This document shows positions 6,039-9,269 of a DNA stretch of 9,269 nt, piece after piece; the stretch's first letter is position 1; each line of letters starts with the position of its first letter. The notes under the pieces were generated by a model. The model had not been told where the DNA came from and did no database searches. It saw only the letters and a list, made by a program, of their open reading frames with translations. Origin of the DNA: a bacterium (GTDB taxonomy: Bacteria > Desulfobacterota > GWC2-55-46 > DRQE01); NCBI GenBank assembly GCA_027017505.1, contig JALUQR010000139.1:1-9269 (forward strand). Reading direction: 5' to 3'. The translations under genes and the position numbers were made by a program.

Positions 6039-6901
6039 CATGGCTGTATCTAACACTTGTTACCGCATTCTCCTCTGCAACCGCTGACACACTTACAAAA
6101 AGGGCCCTTCTTAAAGAAGACCAGGACCCCTTTGTGCTCGCCTGGGTGAGGATGGGCTATGCACTGCCGTTTGTCTTCTCTGTGGTGCTACTTACGGGCT
6201 CATTTCCAGGGCTTGATGTGGAGTTTCTAAAGATTATCTCCGTGCTCATGCCCTTTGAGGTTGCGGGCCTTTTGCTCTATGTGCATGCCATAAAGCTATC
6301 GCCCCTGTCCCTCACACTGCCCTTCCTTGCCTTCACCCCTGCATTCACCCTGGTTATAGCCTTCTTTCTTCTCGGTGAGGTGCCCTCGTGGGGCGGGCTC
6401 GGGGGCATTCTGCTTATAACAACGGGTGCATACATGCTTCATATAGACAGACTCAGCTCAGGGCTTCTGGCCCCTGTACGGGCCATCTTAAGAGAGCGCG
6501 GGTCAAGATACATGCTCCTTGTGGCATTCATCTACGGGATAAACTCCACCCTGGGAAAGATGGCAACACTTGCATCAAGCCCCCTTTTCTATGCACTGTT
6601 CTATCCCCTGATACTTACACTGGTTCTTACAGTAATGCTTCTTAAAAGGGGTGGTCTACCCTCTGTTGTGAAAAGGCCTGCGGGATACCTGCCCATAGGC
6701 TTTTTTACAGCCCTGGTGATGATAACCCACTTTTCAGCTGTGGTGCTTACAAACACAGCCTACATGATTGCGGTAAAGCGGTTAAGCCTTCTTTTTGGCA
6801 TACTCTACGGTAGAGTTGTGTTCGGTGAGGAGAAGTTTGCCACAAGGCTTACAGGTGGTGTGCTCATGGTATGCGGGGTGTTCCTCATAGCCCTGTTTTA
6901 A
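6035..6901 (+). CDS. EamA-family (DMT superfamily) transporter
   Basis: This is an integral inner-membrane protein of 288 residues, with about ten hydrophobic segments arranged as two EamA repeats (about 2-135 and 158-288). The first repeat ends in a run of hydrophobic segments around 91-112 and 119-136, with LLGEVPSWGG between them. The second has the equivalent VFGEEKFATRLTGG (262-275) before the last helix. This paired GE-containing loop and final helix are typical of drug/metabolite exporters of the DMT superfamily. The substrate cannot be read from sequence; family members export amino acids, nucleotide precursors or other small metabolites. The gene overlaps rsmE by 4 bp (ATGA), with a GGGAGG site 8 nt before its ATG, so it is co-transcribed and probably translationally coupled. 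I see no clear terminator after it. Confidence 0.88.
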   Translation: MTWLYLTLVTAFSSATADTLTKRALLKEDQDPFVLAWVRMGYALPFVFSVVLLTGSFPGLDVEFLKIISVLMPFEVAGLLLYVHAIKLSPLSLTLPFLAFTPAFTLVIAFFLLGEVPSWGGLGGILLITTGAYMLHIDRLSSGLLAPVRAILRERGSRYMLLVAFIYGINSTLGKMATLASSPLFYALFYPLILTLVLTVMLLKRGGLPSVVKRPAGYLPIGFFTALVMITHFSAVVLTNTAYMIAVKRLSLLFGILYGRVVFGEEKFATRLTGGVLMVCGVFLIALF

Positions 6902-6902
6902 A

Positions 6903-6949
6903 AGTGGCCAGTTGGGTAAATCTCAATATTTTTCTTGGATTTAGCCACT
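6903..6949. repeat. Imperfect inverted repeat in the eamA-yggS gap
   Basis: AGTGGC (6903-6908) and TAAATC (6917-6922) are complementary to the contiguous GATTTAGCCACT (6938-6949), leaving an 8-nt bulge (6909-6916) and a 15-nt loop. CCAGT (6908-6912) can instead pair with ACTGG (6947-6951). No T-run follows the right arm, so it is not a classic terminator. The right arm overlaps the -35 and spacer of the yggS promoter. Confidence 0.4.
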
Positions 6950-6963
6950 GGATATGCTATAAC
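6935..6963 (+). promoter_or_regulatory. Extended -10 promoter for the yggS-proC-yggT-divIVA cluster
   Basis: TATAAC (6958-6963; five of six bases) carries the extended -10 dinucleotide TG one base upstream (6955-6956). A weak -35, TTGGAT (6935-6940), is 17 nt away. Transcription would begin near 6970, which would give the cluster its own promoter apart from rsmE-eamA. Confidence 0.5.
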
Positions 6964-6970
6964 TTGCAAG

Positions 6971-7012
6971 ATGCCTGATTCTCCAAAACAGGTGGCTCTC
7001 CAACAAAAATAA
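6971..7012 (+). CDS. Possible 13-codon leader peptide upstream of yggS
   Basis: ATG at 6971 opens a 13-codon frame (MPDSPKQVALQQK) ending in TAA at 7010-7012, 13 nt before the yggS start. Its ATG lies 7 nt after a good extended -10 box, exactly where transcription should begin, so it would be read as a leaderless small ORF. Its stop lies one base before the GGGGG of the yggS ribosome-binding site, which would let it influence yggS translation. It has no run of one amino acid that would mark a classic attenuator. A chance ORF of this length is quite possible. Confidence 0.25.
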   Translation: MPDSPKQVALQQK

Positions 7013-7025
7013 CGGGGGTTGAGGG

Positions 7026-7730
7026 ATGAAAAACACAATTGCAGAGAATCTTGCAGAGGTAAGAAGAAGAATGGAAAGGGCTGCACGAAGGGCAGGCAGA
7101 GACTCTGCAGAGATTACCCTCGTTGCTGTAACAAAAAGTGTTGATTTAAAATGCATAAAGGAGGCATTTGACGCAGGTGCAAGGACATTTGGAGAGAACT
7201 ATGTGCAGGAGGCCAGGGAAAAGATAGAGAAACTCAAAAAAAAGCCCATCAAGTGGCACTTTATAGGGCATCTGCAGAAGAACAAGGCCAAGTACGCTGT
7301 GGAGCTCTTCCACATGATAGAGACCGTTGACTCCCTTGGCCTTGCAAAGGAGCTCTCCAAGAGGGCTCAAAAACCCATAGACATACTCATACAGGTGAAC
7401 ATAGCAAAGGAGAAGACCAAGGCGGGCGTGGACATAGAAGAGGTTGAGGGACTTGCAGAGGCCATCGCAGGGCTTGAGAACCTGCGCCTTAAGGGGCTTA
7501 TGACCATACCTCCATACAGTGAAAACCCTGAATTTTCAAGACCCTATTATATAACCCTCAGGCGCATTGCAGAGCGCATAAAGAGGCGCAACATACCAGG
7601 TGTATCCATGCAGGAGCTCTCCATGGGTATGTCCCACGACTTCGAGGTTGCAATAGAAGAAGGGGCAACCATCATAAGGGTGGGCAGGGCCATATTCGGC
7701 GAAAGACCACAGAAGAAAAAATCCAGATAA
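7026..7730 (+). CDS. yggS: YggS/YlmE family pyridoxal phosphate homeostasis protein
   Basis: This cytosolic PLP-binding protein of the alanine-racemase N-terminal fold (single TIM barrel, PLPBP family) has no established catalytic activity and keeps vitamin B6 and amino-acid pools in balance. The 234 residues include the PLP lysine Lys37 in LVAVTK, FGENYVQE (55-62), WHFIGHLQKNK (77-87), LMTIPP (158-163) and the phosphate-binding C-terminal block LSMGMSHDFEVAI with IRVGRAIFG (198-225). The start is limited upstream by an in-frame TGA at 7020-7022. GGGGG (7014-7018) gives a Shine-Dalgarno with 7 nt spacing. It is followed by proC after 4 nt, a pairing seen in many bacteria and thought to reflect linked PLP and amino-acid metabolism. 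The basic tail (KKKSR) is not conserved in the family. Confidence 0.95.
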   Translation: MKNTIAENLAEVRRRMERAARRAGRDSAEITLVAVTKSVDLKCIKEAFDAGARTFGENYVQEAREKIEKLKKKPIKWHFIGHLQKNKAKYAVELFHMIETVDSLGLAKELSKRAQKPIDILIQVNIAKEKTKAGVDIEEVEGLAEAIAGLENLRLKGLMTIPPYSENPEFSRPYYITLRRIAERIKRRNIPGVSMQELSMGMSHDFEVAIEEGATIIRVGRAIFGERPQKKKSR

Positions 7731-7734
7731 ACCA

Positions 7735-8571
7735 ATGGACATAGAACGAAACATAGGCTTTATAGGAGCAGGCAACATGGCAGAGGCCCTCATAAGGGGC
7801 TTCATAGAGTCAGGGCTTGTAAGCCCTGGAAGAATCTTTGCCTCGGACAAACTCAAGGAAAGGCTCGTCTCACTTGCAGAGAGATACGAGATAACCGTAT
7901 ACAATAAAAACTACGAGGTCGTGGCAAACTCTGATATAATACTGCTTACAGTGAAACCACAGGATATGAGGGTGGTGCTTGAGGATGTATACGAACATCT
8001 GGATGAGAGCAAACTCATGGTGTCTGTTATGGCAGGCAGAACCATAGATACCATACACTCGGTTCTTGCAGGGTGCGGGCTCAAGAGCCATCCACCCATC
8101 ATAAGGGTTATGCCAAACACACCTGCACTTATAAGAGAGGGTGCCATAGGGCTGTATGCAGAAGACAGGGTTAAAAAAGAAGATGTAAAGCTTGTCAAAA
8201 GGCTGTTTGGCTCTGTGGGCGTTGTGGTGGAGCTAAAAGAGGAGAGACTGCTTGACACTGTTACAGCCCTTAGCGGAAGCGGGCCTGCCTATGTGTTTCT
8301 CTTTACAGCAGGCCTCATAGAGGCGGGCATAAGGGGCGGGCTTTCAGAAGAGGATGCAAGAGCCCTTGCAGTACAGACCGTAACAGGGGCGGGAAGACTG
8401 CTTAAAAAGACCGATAGCTCACCCGAAGAACTCATAAAAAAGGTTGCCTCCCCTGGAGGCACCACAGTGGCAGGCCTTGAGGTGCTTGAAAAGATGGGTT
8501 TTAAGGATATAATCTTAAAGACCATAGAGAGTGCAAAAAGGCGGGCAGAAGAACTCGCAGAGGAGGACTGA
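7735..8571 (+). CDS. proC: Pyrroline-5-carboxylate reductase
   Basis: This enzyme makes the last step of proline synthesis, reducing 1-pyrroline-5-carboxylate with NAD(P)H. The 278-residue protein has an N-terminal Rossmann domain with GFIGAGNMAEA (8-18), VKPQD (73-77) and RVMPNTP (124-130). The C-terminal all-helical dimerisation and substrate domain has TALSGSGPAYVF (177-188) and SPGGTT (239-244). The ATG is 4 nt after the yggS stop, and I see no convincing Shine-Dalgarno before it, so its translation probably depends on coupling to yggS. The C-terminus is highly charged (AKRRAEELAEED). The short gap to yggT places it in the middle of the cluster. No frameshift or missing motif is seen. Confidence 0.95.
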   Translation: MDIERNIGFIGAGNMAEALIRGFIESGLVSPGRIFASDKLKERLVSLAERYEITVYNKNYEVVANSDIILLTVKPQDMRVVLEDVYEHLDESKLMVSVMAGRTIDTIHSVLAGCGLKSHPPIIRVMPNTPALIREGAIGLYAEDRVKKEDVKLVKRLFGSVGVVVELKEERLLDTVTALSGSGPAYVFLFTAGLIEAGIRGGLSEEDARALAVQTVTGAGRLLKKTDSSPEELIKKVASPGGTTVAGLEVLEKMGFKDIILKTIESAKRRAEELAEED

Positions 8572-8577
8572 AAAGGG

Positions 8578-8880
8578 GTGTTTGTACTTGCACATCTGCT
8601 CAATGCTCTGGCAATAATACTGTCCTGGGCCCTCACCATATACATGTGGATAATCATCATAAGGGCAATTATATCCTGGGTGAACCCCGACCCCTATAAT
8701 CCCATAGTGCAGTTTCTCTACAATGCTACAGAGCCTGTCCTCTACCCCATAAGAAAGAGGCTACCATACATGGGTGGCATAGACATCTCACCCCTTATAG
8801 TACTGCTTATTATAATATTCCTTCAGAACTTTCTTGTGGCAACCATAGTTGATATGGCAAGCCGTATAAAGGGCTTCTAA
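8578..8880 (+). CDS. yggT: YggT/YlmG family membrane protein
   Basis: This small inner-membrane protein of 100 residues has two hydrophobic segments (about 5-33 and 69-90) separated by the family signature WVNPDPYNPIV (34-44), TEPVLYPIR (51-59) and GGIDISPLIVLL (66-77). YlmG proteins in Gram-positives and plastids are linked to cell or organelle division and membrane organisation, and in proteobacteria yggT often follows proC. The biochemical role is unknown. The start is GTG at 8578, 6 nt after the proC stop, with AGGAGG (8561-8566) inside the end of proC at an 11-nt spacing. Its neighbours proC and a divIVA-like gene fit this family's usual context. Confidence 0.92.
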   Translation: MFVLAHLLNALAIILSWALTIYMWIIIIRAIISWVNPDPYNPIVQFLYNATEPVLYPIRKRLPYMGGIDISPLIVLLIIIFLQNFLVATIVDMASRIKGF

Positions 8881-8895
8881 AAAGGAGGTCACCAG

Positions 8896-9269
8896 ATGGG
8901 TATAACCCCTATAGAACTCAAGGAGTTTCAGCTGAGAAGGGCACTTCTTGGATACAATCGCAGGGATGTTGAGACCTTAAGAGAGCTCTGTGTTGATACC
9001 CTCACAGAGGCGTCAAAGGAGATAGAACGGCTGAAGGCAGAACTACAGCTACTTAAGGAGAAACTTGCCCAGCACGAGCGAAGAGAGGCCCTTCTTAAGG
9101 ACACCATAACAACAGCCCAGAAGATGGTTGAAGAGCTCAAAACGAGTGCCAGAAAGGAGGCAGACCTGGTCATAGCAGAGGCCCAGCACGAGGCAGACCG
9201 CATCATCCAGCAGGCACACCAGGAGGTGGCAAAACTCAAGGAACATCTGCAGAACCTTAAAAGACAGCG
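8896..9269 (+). CDS. divIVA: DivIVA-domain protein, 3' end cut by the window
   Basis: This frame starts at ATG 8896 with a strong AAAGGAGG site 7 nt upstream and stays open to the window edge (124 codons visible). The N-terminus, with ITPIELKEFQLRRALLGYNRRDVETL (residues 3-28) split by a Gly-Tyr at 19-20, matches the DivIVA membrane-binding head: a 'D/E-h-x-x-x-x-F' helix, a GY turn, then a 'V-x-x-h' helix. From about residue 30 the protein is a long, highly charged heptad coiled coil (Leu-rich, Ala/Gln/Glu/Lys). DivIVA proteins bind negatively curved membrane at poles and septa and recruit division, growth or chromosome-anchoring partners. It lies 15 nt after yggT, as divIVA follows ylmG in Gram-positive division clusters. 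Final length and C-terminus cannot be judged. Confidence 0.85.
   Translation, partial: MGITPIELKEFQLRRALLGYNRRDVETLRELCVDTLTEASKEIERLKAELQLLKEKLAQHERREALLKDTITTAQKMVEELKTSARKEADLVIAEAQHEADRIIQQAHQEVAKLKEHLQNLKRQ

Noticed and set aside
8928..9246. Antisense Ser/Ala/Cys-rich frames at the right end
   Set aside because: They are the reverse complement of the Ala/Glu/Lys-rich coiled coil of the divIVA-like gene, which has a strong ribosome-binding site and a recognisable N-terminus.

Overview
The window is an ordinary bacterial chromosome segment. It is gene-dense, with roughly balanced base composition, and every gene belongs to a recognisable family. I see no mobile element, CRISPR array, tRNA or rRNA. 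Codon use leans strongly to ATA for isoleucine and AGG/AGA for arginine, and the aconitase is of the short type (644 aa) known from Aquifex and related lineages. With a DivIVA homologue beside yggT and proC, this suggests a thermophile-like, deep-branching bacterium such as Nitrospirota, Desulfobacterota or an Aquificota relative. That placement is inference, not proof.

Layout. A promoter and leader (about 39-126) precede an aconitase gene on the + strand (127-2061). A minus-strand operon follows, tail-to-tail with it. In transcription order it is dinB (DNA polymerase IV, 5213-4122), bioA (4086-2731) and bioD (2738-2058). The acn and bioD stop codons overlap in the palindrome TTAA. A strong + strand terminator hairpin for acn lies inside the last codons of bioD. 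dinB is transcribed divergently from a + strand pair, rsmE (16S rRNA m3U methyltransferase, 5298-6038) and an EamA/DMT transporter (6035-6901). The gap between the two start codons is 84 bp. It contains back-to-back sigma-70-like promoters whose -35 boxes form the ends of a near-perfect 21-bp palindrome. Both start codons sit about 8 nt past their -10 boxes with no Shine-Dalgarno, so both mRNAs look leaderless.

After a 124-bp intergenic region with its own extended -10 promoter and a possible 13-codon leader peptide, the + strand continues with a tightly packed cluster: yggS (PLP homeostasis), proC (proline synthesis), yggT (membrane protein) and a divIVA-like gene that runs off the right edge. 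This resembles the yggS-proC-yggT cluster of many Gram-negatives joined to the ylmE-ylmG-divIVA cell-division cluster of Gram-positives, but no sepF lies between the genes seen here.

How the genes work together. bioA and bioD carry out consecutive steps of biotin synthesis (KAPA to DAPA to dethiobiotin). The right-hand cluster links PLP handling and proline synthesis with polar or division proteins. No wholly new system is evident. The points most worth a second look are regulatory: the operator-like palindrome, the leaderless starts, the terminator embedded in an opposing gene and the leader peptide.
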